A stretch of DNA of 63,141 nucleotides. It comes from Steroidobacter sp. (GTDB lineage Bacteria > Pseudomonadota > Gammaproteobacteria > Steroidobacterales > Steroidobacteraceae). The position numbers and the translations under genes are program-made. Below the pieces are notes generated by a model, which was given only the letters and a program-made list of their open reading frames with translations, was not told the origin of the DNA and did not search any database. The stretch lies in the NCBI GenBank assembly GCA_025929585.1, contig JAICPY010000013.1, forward strand, positions 1 to 63,141, written 5' to 3'. The stretch's first letter is position 1. Every line of letters begins with the position of its first letter. Of the stretch, positions 52,898-62,934 are shown piece by piece.

Positions 52898-53315
52898 GCA
52901 CGTCGACGACATGAGATGTTCGGTGCCGGGTTTGACTATGTGACTAGTGAAGCACTGGTGCGATGGTGTGAGGGCGTCACTCGGTGCCGTGTACGGATGT
53001 TCGGATTTGCTGACGACTGCTACGCCTTTCCTTTGCTGCGATGCGCTTTGCACGGGTTCAGCTAGCACATTTCCGATTATCCGTACGCCGACATGACGGG
53101 CCCCCGCGTTAATTCGACATCGCGTTTCCTGGCACGACTGCGTCACTAGCGAGTTCGTCGAGGACGATGCGGATCTTGGTACCGATGGAGATTTGAGGGT
53201 TCGAGAAGCCATCATCCTTCTTGGCGTCGATCTCGCGTTGCCTACCCGTATCGAAGCTTCCAGGTGTACGATCCCGCCCCAGCAATCAACGCGCGGCCTG
53301 TAGGTGAGGCAAATC
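52898..53315. other. Intergenic region with a possible minus-strand gene fragment
   Basis: No intact gene is present. On the minus strand, 53109-53291 reads TPGSFDTGRQREIDAKKDDG then FSNPQISIGTKIRIVLDELA, which is protein-like, with no ATG and an upstream stop. It may be the tail of a lost gene; I cannot name it. The right end carries the S9 peptidase ribosome site. Confidence 0.35.
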
Positions 53316-55265
53316 ATGGCGAAGTTTGGAACTCCCGCGGGATGGATGATCTTGGCGGTCGCACTGACGATTGGCGGTTGCGGTAAGCGCGACGAGCCAG
53401 CGACTGCGCAACCGACAGCGCAGGAACCCGCTCGCTACGATGCAGAAGCGTTTTATGCGACAACTTCCTATGGCCTCGCCGGTGGCTTCGCCTGGTCGCC
53501 GGACGACAAGGATCTGCTCGTTCATAGCGATGAGACCGGCATCTTCAACGCTTACGCACTGCCTGCGACGGGTGGCGAGGAACAAGCGCTAACGTCTTCC
53601 ACCACGGACTCCACTTTTGCGATCTCTTGGTTTCCGGATGATCGGCGCGTGTTGTTCAGTGCGGACCAAGGCGGCAACGAGCTCAATCATGTGTTCGTCA
53701 GAGAGGAGTCGGGCGAAACACGCGATCTCACCCCCGGGGAGAAGGTGAAAGCGGCATTCGCCGGATGGGCGATCGATCGGCAACACTTCTATGTCACCTC
53801 GAACGAGCGTGATTCGAAGACCTTCGACATGTACCGCTACGCCGCGAAGGACTATGCGCGCACACTGATGTTCCGCAACGATGAGGCCTTGAGCATCGAG
53901 GCTGTGTCGCCTGATGGCAGGTACATCGCTCTGGTGAAACCGCGGACGAGCGCCGACTCCGATGTCTATCTGTTCGACGCACAAAAGCCGAAGTCGAAGC
54001 CCAAGCTGATCACGCAACACGAGGGCAATGTTGATCACTCAGTCTACGAGTTCACGCGCGACAGCAAGCAGCTCATCTACTCGACCGACGAGCATGGTGA
54101 ATTCACGCAAGCGTGGACGTACGACATCGGGACCGAACGGAAGTCACCGCTGATCAAAGCCGATTGGGACGTGGCGTACGTGACGTTCTCGGAATCCGGC
54201 CGCTTCCGTGTGTCGGGAACAAACGAAGATGCTCGCACCGTTGTGCGCATCCTCGACACGCGCAACGGCGAAGAGATCAAGCTCCCCAACTTACCGCCGG
54301 GCGATCTGACGCAGATCCGTTTCTCGCGCGATGAGAATGAAGTCGCGCTGCTTCTGAGCTCCGACACCTCGCCGAGCGATGTCTATACGGTCGATCTGAA
54401 CGCGCAGCGCAGCGCGCGGCTGACGCAAGCATTGAACCCGCAGATCAAGGAAGCCGACCTCGTGCCCTCGCAGGTCGTGCGCTACAAGAGTTTCGATGGG
54501 CTCGAGATTCCATCCGTGCTGTACAAGCCGAAGACGGCATCCGCTGATCGCAAAGTACCGGCGCTGGTGTGGGTACACGGAGGTCCAGGAGGCCAAAGCC
54601 GCACCGGGTACTCGGCGATGATTCAACATCTCGTGAATCACGGATACGCAGTGCTCGCAGCGAACAATCGAGGCTCTTCGGGTTACGGCAAGACTTTCTA
54701 TCACATGGACGACAAGCGTCACGGGGAGGTCGATCTGCAAGACATCGTCTACGGCAAGCAGTATCTGGCCTCGCTCGATTGGGTCGATGCAGAGCGCATC
54801 GGCATCATTGGTGGATCGTATGGCGGCTATATGGTCGGTGCGGCGCTCGCGTTCGAGCCGGAAGTATTCGACGTCGGCATCAATATCTTCGGCGTGATGA
54901 ACTGGGAGCGAACGCTGACGAGCATTCCGCCCTGGTGGGAGTCCTTCAAGGAAGCGCTCTACGATGAGATGGGAGATCCCGCGACGGACGCGGAACGGCA
55001 TCGCAAGATCTCGCCGTTGTTCCATGCGAAGAACATTCGCGTCCCGTTACTCGTCGTGCAGGGCGCGAACGATCCTCGCGTGCTGCAAGTGGAAAGCGAC
55101 GAGATCGTTGCGGCGGTCAAATCAAACAACGTACCGGTCGAGTACGTGTTGTTTCCCGATGAAGGCCACGGGTTCACGAAGCGCGAGAATCGCATCAAGG
55201 CGTCGAACGCCTTCGTGAAGTTCTTGGATGAGCACTTGAAGGGCGCGCCGGCAGCGACGGAATAA
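53316..55265 (+). CDS. S9-family prolyl oligopeptidase-like peptidase, lipoprotein
   Basis: ATG 53316 follows GTGAGG. The signal ends in the lipobox IGGC. Residues about 50-370 form a WD/PD40-type propeller (GGFAWSPDDKDLLVHSDETG, VSPDGRYIALVKPRTSADSD), and the C-terminal about 260 residues an alpha/beta-hydrolase peptidase domain. The catalytic triad is complete: Ser501 in GIIGGSYGGYM, Asp586 in QGANDPRV and His618 in DEGHGF. It cleaves short peptides, probably in the periplasm or at the outer membrane. It is monocistronic and one of three peptidase-like genes in this stretch. Confidence 0.93.
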   Translation: MAKFGTPAGWMILAVALTIGGCGKRDEPATAQPTAQEPARYDAEAFYATTSYGLAGGFAWSPDDKDLLVHSDETGIFNAYALPATGGEEQALTSSTTDSTFAISWFPDDRRVLFSADQGGNELNHVFVREESGETRDLTPGEKVKAAFAGWAIDRQHFYVTSNERDSKTFDMYRYAAKDYARTLMFRNDEALSIEAVSPDGRYIALVKPRTSADSDVYLFDAQKPKSKPKLITQHEGNVDHSVYEFTRDSKQLIYSTDEHGEFTQAWTYDIGTERKSPLIKADWDVAYVTFSESGRFRVSGTNEDARTVVRILDTRNGEEIKLPNLPPGDLTQIRFSRDENEVALLLSSDTSPSDVYTVDLNAQRSARLTQALNPQIKEADLVPSQVVRYKSFDGLEIPSVLYKPKTASADRKVPALVWVHGGPGGQSRTGYSAMIQHLVNHGYAVLAANNRGSSGYGKTFYHMDDKRHGEVDLQDIVYGKQYLASLDWVDAERIGIIGGSYGGYMVGAALAFEPEVFDVGINIFGVMNWERTLTSIPPWWESFKEALYDEMGDPATDAERHRKISPLFHAKNIRVPLLVVQGANDPRVLQVESDEIVAAVKSNNVPVEYVLFPDEGHGFTKRENRIKASNAFVKFLDEHLKGAPAATE

Positions 55266-55647
55266 CGATTGGTGATGTGGAGAAGGGCAAGATGGCTTGA
55301 CGCCTCTCGGAATTTCGGCGGAACAGCAGTCGCATGGCGCGTTGCTTACTTATTCCGAGAAGCACCACTATGACACGGTCGAACATATCGACCATTGGTT
55401 GCATGAGCTCGACCGGGACATTGGGTTAGCGAACGAACCCGCGGAAGTCGAGCTCGATTTGGTTTTACGACGCTGTCTACAATCCGCATCGCTCAGACAA
55501 CGAAAAAGAGAGCGCGGAATTGGTCTGCAAGTTATTGCAGCGACAATCACCGACTGCCCCTACGATATGGGGACCTCAAGCTGCAGAAGTCGAAGTAGCG
55601 CTGGCGCCAAGCGATTTGTTTTTGCCTCCACTACATAGGAACGATAA
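55266..55647. other. Intergenic region without a recognisable gene
   Basis: A 113-codon frame at 55297-55638 (TYSEKHHYDTVEHIDHWLHE early on) loses protein-like composition in its second half and matches no family I know. I treat it as non-coding or a remnant. No repeat or terminator stands out. Confidence 0.4.
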
Positions 55648-56793
55648 GTGAGTAAGAGTGCTGCATGCATCTTAGCGGTTGCTGCTTTCGTTATGACCGT
55701 TGAACAAACGGCTGTTGCACGAGCGGTCAAACCTACGAACAGGCAAGAAGCAGTCGAGATCGTCCGAGAATTGCGCCGCGTCGTCACTCCGGGTGGCATC
55801 GAGCGCAATCAGACCGTGCGCATAGGAGGGATCGATCAGTTTGTAAGCATGCGCGGTGCCGATCGCCGCAATCCGGTACTGCTCATCATTCATGGCGGGC
55901 CGGGCTTTCCGACGGCGCCGATGGCGTGGTGGGGCACGCGCGGCCTGGAAGAGTACTTCACCGTGGTGCATTGGGATCAGCGAGGCGCGGGCAAGACCTA
56001 TCTCATCAACGATCCGGAGGTTGTCGCCCCCACTATAAAGCCTGAGCGATTCGTGGATGACATTGAAGAGCTTGTCGCCAGGCTTCGGAAAGAGATGAGT
56101 AAGGAAAAGGTGTTTGTCCTCGCGACGTCCTGGGGCAGCTACATCGGTCTCGAGTTCGCACGGCGGCGTCCCGAATGGCTACACGCCTATATCGGCATGG
56201 GCCAGGCGGTGAACAGCCCTGAGAGCGAGCGACGCGGTTACGCCTTCACGCTCGCGGCTGCGAGAGAAGCAGGGAATAAGGAAGCCATAGCCGAACTGGA
56301 ATCCATCGCGCCATACGCGGCGCCGGGCAAGCCTATCCCGCTCGAGGACATCGTAATCGAGCGCAAGTGGTCGGACTTCTTCGGAGGTGTTATGGCGTAC
56401 CGCACGCGTCAGATCGATGGCATCGCGGTGGGTCTCTCGCCCGACTATTCTGACGAAGAAGCTAGGCGCGTTTTCGACGGCAACGCCTTTTCACAAGGCT
56501 TTCTGTTGAGCGATGTTCTGAGCGTCGATCTCAGTCATGTGATGAAGCTCGACTGCCCTCTCATCATCCTGGCCGGCCGCCACGACCGCTCGGTGAACTC
56601 GCAAGTCGCCCATGAGTGGTTCGAGCGTGTGCAGTCGCCTTTGAAACGCTTTGTCTGGTTCGAGCATTCGGCGCATGAGGTGATGGTGGAGGAGCCCGGA
56701 AAGCTACTCGTGACACTCGTGACGCATGCGCGGCCAATAGCGGCCGTCGCGGGCGACGTCGCGCCCGAGGCCTCTTTATCGAGCGAACGTTAG
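55648..56793 (+). CDS. Secreted alpha/beta hydrolase, proline-iminopeptidase-like
   Basis: The GTG start at 55648 follows AGGA. The 381-residue protein has a signal peptide (cut near AVARA), the oxyanion motif LLIIHGGPGFP, HWDQRGAGKTY, the nucleophile elbow ATSWGSYIGLEFARRRPEW (Ser161; the usual first Gly is Ala), an acid in IILAGRHDRSV and His in FEHSAHEV. This is the S33 prolyl aminopeptidase pattern. It probably removes N-terminal residues from short peptides in the periplasm, a fit with the S9 and M19 peptidases nearby. The exact substrate is not determined. Confidence 0.87.
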   Translation: MSKSAACILAVAAFVMTVEQTAVARAVKPTNRQEAVEIVRELRRVVTPGGIERNQTVRIGGIDQFVSMRGADRRNPVLLIIHGGPGFPTAPMAWWGTRGLEEYFTVVHWDQRGAGKTYLINDPEVVAPTIKPERFVDDIEELVARLRKEMSKEKVFVLATSWGSYIGLEFARRRPEWLHAYIGMGQAVNSPESERRGYAFTLAAAREAGNKEAIAELESIAPYAAPGKPIPLEDIVIERKWSDFFGGVMAYRTRQIDGIAVGLSPDYSDEEARRVFDGNAFSQGFLLSDVLSVDLSHVMKLDCPLIILAGRHDRSVNSQVAHEWFERVQSPLKRFVWFEHSAHEVMVEEPGKLLVTLVTHARPIAAVAGDVAPEASLSSER

Positions 56794-57025
56794 CGCCGTT
56801 GCGATCGGCACGATCTCCGCTTCTGGCCGATCACGGATGTGAGATCGGCAGCATGAAGAAGATGCTACCGGCATGCGAACTGGGTTGCCGCGGTGACTTT
56901 TCCCGCTGACCCGCGGGAAACTGTTATCGGTGCCGGCCCGTGGTGGGGGGAATCGACTCCGAGCAAGTCGGTCGAAGACGAGCATCCCCCCGCACCGATT
57001 GCCTACGCGCGGGACATGAGACCAA

Positions 57026-57469
57026 CTAGCCTTTCGGTTTCCAACCTTCTTGCGGAATGGTGTTGATCATCCACGGCACGCCGAACTTGTCGATCAAGCC
57101 ACCGAAGCCCGGCGACCAGAAAGTTTCTCCAAAGGGCATGCTGACTTTGCCGCCCGAGGAGAGTTGATCGAACCATCGACGCGTCTCTTCGATAGACGTG
57201 CTGTGGAGCGTGACGTCGAAGCCATTCTTCGGTTTGTCGATGTTCGGGGCCCAACCGAGATCCATGTCGGCGCCCATCATTGCCTGGTCACCAACCTCGA
57301 GCCAGCAATGCATCAGCCAGGATTTATATTTCGGATCAGTGATCGGCATACCGGGCGGTGCGTCGCCATAGGGAATAGCGGCCGTAATCTTTCCGCCGAG
57401 CACTTCTGCATAGAACCCGAACGCCTCGGCGCATTGCCCCCGGAAGCTCAGGCTGGTGACGATTTTCAT
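57026..57469 (-). CDS. VOC/PhnB-like glyoxalase-fold protein
   Basis: Met 57469, with AGGAA upstream, gives 147 residues of the PhnB/3-demethylubiquinone-methyltransferase-like VOC group: MKIVTSLSFRGQCAEAFGFY, EVLGGKITAAIPYGDAPPGM, MHCWLEVGDQAMMGADM, GFDVTLHSTSIEETRRWFDQ, KFGVPWMINTIPQEGW at the end. The fold pairs two beta-alpha-beta units. No metal-site assignment is safe, and the substrate is unknown. It is monocistronic. Confidence 0.88.
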   Translation of the reverse strand: MKIVTSLSFRGQCAEAFGFYAEVLGGKITAAIPYGDAPPGMPITDPKYKSWLMHCWLEVGDQAMMGADMDLGWAPNIDKPKNGFDVTLHSTSIEETRRWFDQLSSGGKVSMPFGETFWSPGFGGLIDKFGVPWMINTIPQEGWKPKG

Positions 57470-57932
57470 GGTTGCAGTTCCTGTTAAGTTCGTAGGATCG
57501 GCGATTGCAATCGTCTTGGCAGATGCAATCTTCCGACTGCAAGGACGAACTCGCCGCTCGTAAACCGACATTGGTGCGACAAAAGTGGGCAGATCTCGAA
57601 TTCACCCCGGTCCCGAAACCAAGTTGTGGCGCCAGAGCCGCCGAGGGTGAGAATTGCACTGCGTTCATCGAGCGCTCCGAGACTCTTTCGGTGCGACTCT
57701 TTCTAAGATGGCCCTGGCCCTCAATCGAGTAAGGGCAGGCTCTGCGCAACAGTGACGATGAGTGGCGGAATTGACATATGTGACTTCCGCGTAAAATGTC
57801 CAATATGTCATCCCCGTAGGGTTCATTAGGTAAGACAGCTATAAGTCATCGAGTGATCTCGCGCGCGTTCATCACCACGCACCGTCATCTGACGATGAGT
57901 GATACAAGACCGACTTTTCTCGGAGGAATTTC
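57470..57932. other. Intergenic region with promoter-like elements for the dipeptidase gene
   Basis: I see no gene. TTGACA (57771-57776) and TAAAAT (57792-57797), spaced 15 bp, could form a promoter. A near-palindrome TGACATATGTGA overlaps the -35, with ATGTCA again at 57805-57810, so an operator is possible. The right end (57883-57963, running into the dipeptidase gene) has a degenerate copy at 49386-49465. Confidence 0.4.
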
Positions 57933-59168
57933 GTGACGCCACACCGCCAACTCCCAACGATCGTTTGGGTATTCACCCTCGCGTTTGCACTCGTGACAGC
58001 GTCGACGTCGAGTGCGGCGGATCAGCGCGTCGATGATGCGCTCGAGCGCGCGCATCGGCTGTTGCGAAGCTCCATTCTGGTCGATGGGCACAACGATCTT
58101 CCTTGGGCTGTTCGTACTGATAAGCGCGCGCAAGGGGATGTCACTCTTTACGATCTGCGTGGTAAGGCGCCTGGCAATACTGATCTCGATCGCCTGAAGC
58201 GCGGCGGGGTTGGCGCGCAGTTTTGGTCTGTCTTCATCCCCGGTGAGCCCGCGGGCGGATTCGCACGGATGCAACTCGAGCAGATCGACATCGCAAGGCA
58301 GATCATTTCGCGCCATCCAGCGGCGTTGCAGATGGCGACTTCCGTCGCGGATATCAGAGCGGCGCGTCGCAATGGACGCATCGCCTCGCTCCTCGGCATC
58401 GAGGGTGGACACGCAATCGAGAATTCACTGGGCGTGCTGCGCGCCTACTACGATTTGGGCGTGCGATATATGACGTTGACGCATAACGTGCACACGGAGT
58501 GGGCAGATGCCGCCGCGCAGCCGCCCGAGCACGGCGGACTGACGGAGTTCGGCGAACAGGTCGTGCTGGAAATGAATCGCCTCGGCATGCTCGTCGATCT
58601 GTCGCACACTGCTGATGTAACCGCAGACGATGTGTTACGGGTTTCGAAGGCGCCTGTCATCTTCTCCCATTCCTCGGCGCGTGCGTTATGCGACGTGCCG
58701 CGCAATGTCCCGGACGATCTTCTCCGGCGCCTTGCGCAGAACGGCGGCGTCGTGATGGTGACGTTTGTCGCGGGCTTCATCAATCCGGAGGTCGCGCTTG
58801 TGGAGGGGGCGGCGACAGCCGACGTGAAGCGGCGCACGGCTGGACTATCAATCGAGGAACGCGAACGCATTTCCGAAGAAGTGATGAGCCGCATACAGTT
58901 CCCGAAGACGACAATCGCGCAAGTCGCCGATCATATCGAGCACATCAGAAAAGTTGCGGGCGTCGAGCACATCGGCATCGGCGCGGACTACGATGGCAAC
59001 TCTCTGTGGCCGGAGGACCTTTCGGATGTATCGATGTATCCCAATCTATTCGCCGAACTGATTCGCCGCGGCTGGAGCAATCAGGATTTGAAATTGCTTG
59101 CCGGCGAGAACCTGCTGCGCGCAATGTCGAAGGCGGAAGCCGTATCTCACGCAATGACGCGGCATTGA
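57933..59168 (+). CDS. Membrane dipeptidase (M19 renal dipeptidase family), exported
   Basis: The GTG start at 57933 follows CGGAGGAA. The 411-residue protein has a signal peptide (cut near SSAADQ) and M19 motifs: ILVDGHNDLPWAVRT (His-x-Asp metal ligands), LLGIEGGHAIENSLGVLRAY (bridging Glu), RYMTLTHN, LVDLSHTADVTADDVL, PVIFSHSSARALCDVPRN (His ligands) and HIGIGADYDG. It is a dinuclear zinc enzyme that hydrolyses dipeptides, including D-residue ones, in the periplasm. It is probably monocistronic. Confidence 0.94.
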   Translation: MTPHRQLPTIVWVFTLAFALVTASTSSAADQRVDDALERAHRLLRSSILVDGHNDLPWAVRTDKRAQGDVTLYDLRGKAPGNTDLDRLKRGGVGAQFWSVFIPGEPAGGFARMQLEQIDIARQIISRHPAALQMATSVADIRAARRNGRIASLLGIEGGHAIENSLGVLRAYYDLGVRYMTLTHNVHTEWADAAAQPPEHGGLTEFGEQVVLEMNRLGMLVDLSHTADVTADDVLRVSKAPVIFSHSSARALCDVPRNVPDDLLRRLAQNGGVVMVTFVAGFINPEVALVEGAATADVKRRTAGLSIEERERISEEVMSRIQFPKTTIAQVADHIEHIRKVAGVEHIGIGADYDGNSLWPEDLSDVSMYPNLFAELIRRGWSNQDLKLLAGENLLRAMSKAEAVSHAMTRH

Positions 59169-59201
59169 GTCGAAATGCGAAACGCCTTGTCCTCGTTACG
59201 G

Positions 59202-59885
59202 CTAGTCGACGTAGTGCTTTTCCAAGAATTCTGACCTGAAGGTTTGCGGCGGAGTCGAAATGTCCGGCCGGCCCTCCGGTGTGAAGTCCATCAGATTCCA
59301 ATATGCCCACACCGTATCGAGATGATTTGCCGATAGTTCGGTGCCCCAGAAGTGAAAGATCTCCGCGTTCCGGCGCATGAACACATGCATCACTGGCCAT
59401 TGCATGTCGTCGGAGTCTCCCTGGCATTTGTAATCCGCTTGATAGGTAGACCCTAAGCCTGAAACCAGCGCAATCTGTGACCATCCGCGTTGTTTAGCCC
59501 ACGCATTAATCCGATCCGCTGGGGCTTTCGCGATGGCAACGAACGCGGCGTGTCGCGTGACTTGGTATGAGGTTCGATCGAAGCCATCGACCAACGATGT
59601 GCAAGACGGACACGGATGGTCCCAACTAGGGCCGAACATGAATGAATAGAGCAGTAGTGTCGGTTTGTCGCCGAACAGCGCAGAGAACTTGACCTTCTCT
59701 CCGACCTTGCCATCGTTGGCCCATTCAAAAACGTAGTCTTCCTTCAACTGTCCGCCGGGAGGAAGTTGGCGGCGCTTTGTCGCCACCGATTTCACCTTGT
59801 CGATCAGTTCCTGTTCGTCCTTCAGCAATGCGTCGCGAGCATCACGATATTCCCTGGTTTCGTTCGGATAACGTACCTCGCCCAT
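59202..59885 (-). CDS. DUF899 thioredoxin-like protein
   Basis: Met 59885 is fixed by a strong GGAGGAGG upstream. The 227-residue protein shows the DUF899 pattern: YRDARDALLKDEQELIDKVK, RRQLPPGGQLKEDYVFEW, KPTLLLYSFMFGPSWDHPCP (the CPSC thioredoxin-like motif), RHAAFVAIAKAPADRINAWA, DTVWAYWNLMDFTPEGR. The family is assumed to be redox-active, but its substrate is not known. It converges with the dipeptidase gene, 33 bp apart, with no clear terminator between. Confidence 0.9.
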   Translation of the reverse strand: MGEVRYPNETREYRDARDALLKDEQELIDKVKSVATKRRQLPPGGQLKEDYVFEWANDGKVGEKVKFSALFGDKPTLLLYSFMFGPSWDHPCPSCTSLVDGFDRTSYQVTRHAAFVAIAKAPADRINAWAKQRGWSQIALVSGLGSTYQADYKCQGDSDDMQWPVMHVFMRRNAEIFHFWGTELSANHLDTVWAYWNLMDFTPEGRPDISTPPQTFRSEFLEKHYVD

Positions 59886-60055
59886 GTCTGCCTCCTCCGA
59901 TGCGCTGCAGCGTGGAAACGAACGAAACGGACCGCCACGAGTCATCGTTCCCTTCATCATTGGCCGAGCTGCTGATCCACGATCGTCTTCTCGGCACCGA
60001 ATGTCGGCAGCTCCCGCTAGAATAGGGTTCCTCTCGCGCAGCCAAGGATTCATTG

Positions 60056-62377
60056 ATGTCGCTCTTCTCGCGCTTTCGAAAGGCGCCGCCTCCTGCAGTT
60101 CCGGAGAAGCAACCCGAGAACGTCGCCGCTACGAGTGCGCCCGTACGCGCCGATCCGGACGCCGCCTTGCTTGCTGCGCAAGAGGAGGAACTGGTCCGGG
60201 CAGCGATCGAGGCTGGAGACTTCCAAACCGTCGCTAAATCGGTCATCGATGGCACGACGACTAAGATCAGGCAACTAGCGGCGGAGGCGATCGAAGATCC
60301 CGAGCAGATCCGCGAGCTCATCAAGAGTGCTCGAGGTGGAAAAGACAAGAGCGTCTATAAGATTCTCGCGCGCAAGCGCGATGTTCTGTTGGCGCAGGAG
60401 CGCGAGGTTGAGCAGCAGCGCGCGGAAATCAGCGCAATCTCCGCCGCAATCGAACGACACAGCCACCGGCCCTACGATCCGCTATTCACGCCGACGTTGG
60501 GGCAATTGGAGAATCGCTGGAAAGCCGTGGCGTCGCGTGCCGAGCCGGACGTCGCGAACCAAACGCAAGCCTCCATCGATCGCGCACGGGAAGTGATTGC
60601 GCAGCACTTGCAACAGATTGCGGCACAAGCGTCGCGTGAGTTGTCCGCAGCCAATGCGGCAGCCGCTGAGCGAGACCGGCGAGAGAAGGAGCAGCGGGAA
60701 GCCGCTGCTGCAGAGGCGGAGAGAGCCAGAATCCGTGAGGAGGAGCGCAAGGTCGAAGCGCAGAAGCGTGAAGCGCAGGCGCATGCGCTGAGACAAATCG
60801 GCGGTTTACTGCGTAAGGCCCATGGTGCGCTGGCTTCAGGTAACAGCAGAGTGGCTGCAGGACTGCGTCGCGCGATCGACGAGAAATTGACCGCCGCTCC
60901 GCCGCTGCCTATGCATCTTGCCAATCAACTCAAGCATCTCGATGCGAAGCTCGAGGAGCTGAAGGATTGGAAGAGCTTCTCGGTCGCTCCCAAACGTGCC
61001 GAGCTCATCGAACAAATGGAATCGCTCATCGGCGCGACGTTGCATCCGACCGCGCTTGCCGGTCAGATCAAAGATCTGCAGGAGCAGTGGCGTACGTTGA
61101 GCAAGGGTGCAGGCGAGGACGCTGAAGCGGATTGGCAACGTTTCCACGAGGCAGCCCAGAAAGCGTTTCAGCCTTGTCGCGAATATTTCGAAGCGCAGGA
61201 TCAGGTAAAACGAGAGAACCTTCAAAAGCGGGGCCTGTTGTTCGAGCGTCTCCATACCTTCGAGAAGAATCATAATTGGGAAGAGCCCGATTGGCGCACC
61301 GTGATCACCGCAGTGCGCGAGGCCAAGCAGCTGTGGCGCCAACACTCACCCGTGGATGCCGCAGAGGGCGAGGAGTTGCAGCAAAAATTCAATGAACTGA
61401 CGGTGGCGCTGCAGAGCCGAATCGACGCGGAATACGCGCGCAATGTGAAGGCAAAAGAATCACTGATAGAACGTGCTCGAGGACTCTCGAGCTCATCGGA
61501 CAGCAGAACAGCTACCGATGAAGTGAAGCGGTTGCAAGAGAATTGGAAAGCGATCGGCCCAGTGCCGCGCGATGTGGATCGCACGTTGTGGGAGGCGTTC
61601 CGAGCGCAATGCGATACGGTATTTCAAAAGCGGCAGCAGGAATTCGCTAGTCACACTGCCGCACTAGAGGCAAACAAACTCCACGCGATTGGTTTTTGCG
61701 AGGAGTTGGAGAAAATGGCCGCCCTGTCAGCTCAGGACTTGCTCGAGACTGCAAAGAAGCTTCCGGATCTGCGACTCGCGTTCGATTCGATCGAGGAACT
61801 GCCGAGATCGAACGCACGGCAAATTCAGGACAGGTTCGAGCGCGCTTTTGAGCGCTGCAAGAAAGCTATTGCCGAGCAGCATTCGCTGAATGCTGAGCAA
61901 GGCTGGCTGGCTTTGCTCGATGCAGCAAACTCTGTCCGGGCCTATCGGCTGGCACTCGTCCGAAACGCCGAGACTGCGGAACTCGATGCGTTGAAACAAA
62001 CTGCCGAGAACCACCTGGGCAACATTGCGCAATCTCCCAAGGGTGGTGTCGATGCGCTGAAGAATGCGCTAGTGGAGCCGGCGAACAGCGATCTGGCCGC
62101 GAATGAATCGACGCTTCGAACGCTATGCATCCGGGCTGAGATCCTCACTGACACACCGACTCCAGCCGCTGACCAAACCTTACGTCGCGAATACCAGCTG
62201 CGACGATTGATGGAAACGATGGGTCAAGGTGGCGCGGCGGAGCAGGGGCACCTCGACAGCTTGGCACTTGAATGGCTCAGTGTGGGGCCTACCGAGGAAA
62301 CGACGTACGTGCAATTGGCCGAGCGCTTCAAGGAGTGTCGCAGGCGTGCAGTGTCGCGCCCTCGTCGCGGGAGTTAA
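60056..62377 (+). CDS. DUF349-repeat coiled-coil protein
   Basis: ATG 60056 with AAGGA upstream is preferred to the TTG one codon earlier. The 773-residue cytoplasmic protein has a helical N-terminus, a long Ala/Glu/Arg coiled coil (about 180-245, EKEQREAAAAEAERARIREE) and DUF349 helical repeats with characteristic Trp residues (LQEQWRTLSK, LQENWKAIGPVPRDVDRTLW, WEAFRAQCDTVFQKRQQEF). DUF349 proteins of gammaproteobacteria are of unclear role. No operon partner is visible on either side. Confidence 0.88.
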   Translation: MSLFSRFRKAPPPAVPEKQPENVAATSAPVRADPDAALLAAQEEELVRAAIEAGDFQTVAKSVIDGTTTKIRQLAAEAIEDPEQIRELIKSARGGKDKSVYKILARKRDVLLAQEREVEQQRAEISAISAAIERHSHRPYDPLFTPTLGQLENRWKAVASRAEPDVANQTQASIDRAREVIAQHLQQIAAQASRELSAANAAAAERDRREKEQREAAAAEAERARIREEERKVEAQKREAQAHALRQIGGLLRKAHGALASGNSRVAAGLRRAIDEKLTAAPPLPMHLANQLKHLDAKLEELKDWKSFSVAPKRAELIEQMESLIGATLHPTALAGQIKDLQEQWRTLSKGAGEDAEADWQRFHEAAQKAFQPCREYFEAQDQVKRENLQKRGLLFERLHTFEKNHNWEEPDWRTVITAVREAKQLWRQHSPVDAAEGEELQQKFNELTVALQSRIDAEYARNVKAKESLIERARGLSSSSDSRTATDEVKRLQENWKAIGPVPRDVDRTLWEAFRAQCDTVFQKRQQEFASHTAALEANKLHAIGFCEELEKMAALSAQDLLETAKKLPDLRLAFDSIEELPRSNARQIQDRFERAFERCKKAIAEQHSLNAEQGWLALLDAANSVRAYRLALVRNAETAELDALKQTAENHLGNIAQSPKGGVDALKNALVEPANSDLAANESTLRTLCIRAEILTDTPTPAADQTLRREYQLRRLMETMGQGGAAEQGHLDSLALEWLSVGPTEETTYVQLAERFKECRRRAVSRPRRGS

Positions 62378-62440
62378 GGCTGACGCATTCCAACATTAAC
62401 TCACCTTCGCTAGTTGGTATTCACGAAGCTGTTTGCGGAA

Positions 62441-62830
62441 GAAGCCCCCTACCTAACCTTCTGATGCACACGGATGTGCGAATGGCGCGATGTACAGGGA
62501 TGTACTGGAGCGGCCCCCGTAAACGGGGGAAGGGATCTTTCTTCTTTTTCTTGAGCGCGCCGCAGCGCTTCCGATCTCCGCCGCATGCGGGGGAGGGGAG
62601 AGAGGGGGCAGTGAGCGAACGCGTTCTCGAGCGAGGCAGTCGCCAAGAACAGGCCTCGACAAAGAGGCCCCCTACCTAACCTTCCCCCGTAAACGGGGGA
62701 AGGGATCTTTCTCCTTTTTCTTGAACGCCGCAGCGCTTCCGATTCCCTCCGCTGCATGCGAGGGGCGCTAAGGAGGGGGCCGTCCGATTCCCTCCCCTGC
62801 TTGCGGGGGAGGGTTAGGGAGGGGGCTTCT
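62441..62830. repeat. Cluster of dispersed palindromic repeats
   Basis: A unit of about 78 bp beginning CCCCCGTAAACGGGGGAAGG occurs at 62514-62593 and again at 62684-62761. The word GCCCCCTACCTAACCTT occurs at 62444 and 62667, and a related inverted form (GGGTTAGGGAGGGGGCTTCT) at about 62809-62828. The CCCCCGT/ACGGGGG arms form hairpins. The whole 62378-62934 gap is otherwise non-coding. Confidence 0.75.
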
Positions 62831-62934
62831 TAGCTCCGCGTGCTCTGCGAGAAACCATCTTGTTACGGGTAAGTCTCCGCCCACGCCGAGGAACTTCGAA
62901 GACGCGCGCAAGAGAATGCCTTGTCTCCTAGTCC

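Noticed and set aside
53109-53291. A minus-strand stretch with protein-like text before the S9 peptidase.
   Set aside because: It has no ATG and is closed by an upstream stop. It is mentioned only as a possible fragment.
55297-55638. A 113-codon frame before the proline-iminopeptidase-like gene.
   Set aside because: The first half looks protein-like but the second half does not, and no family or ribosome site supports it.
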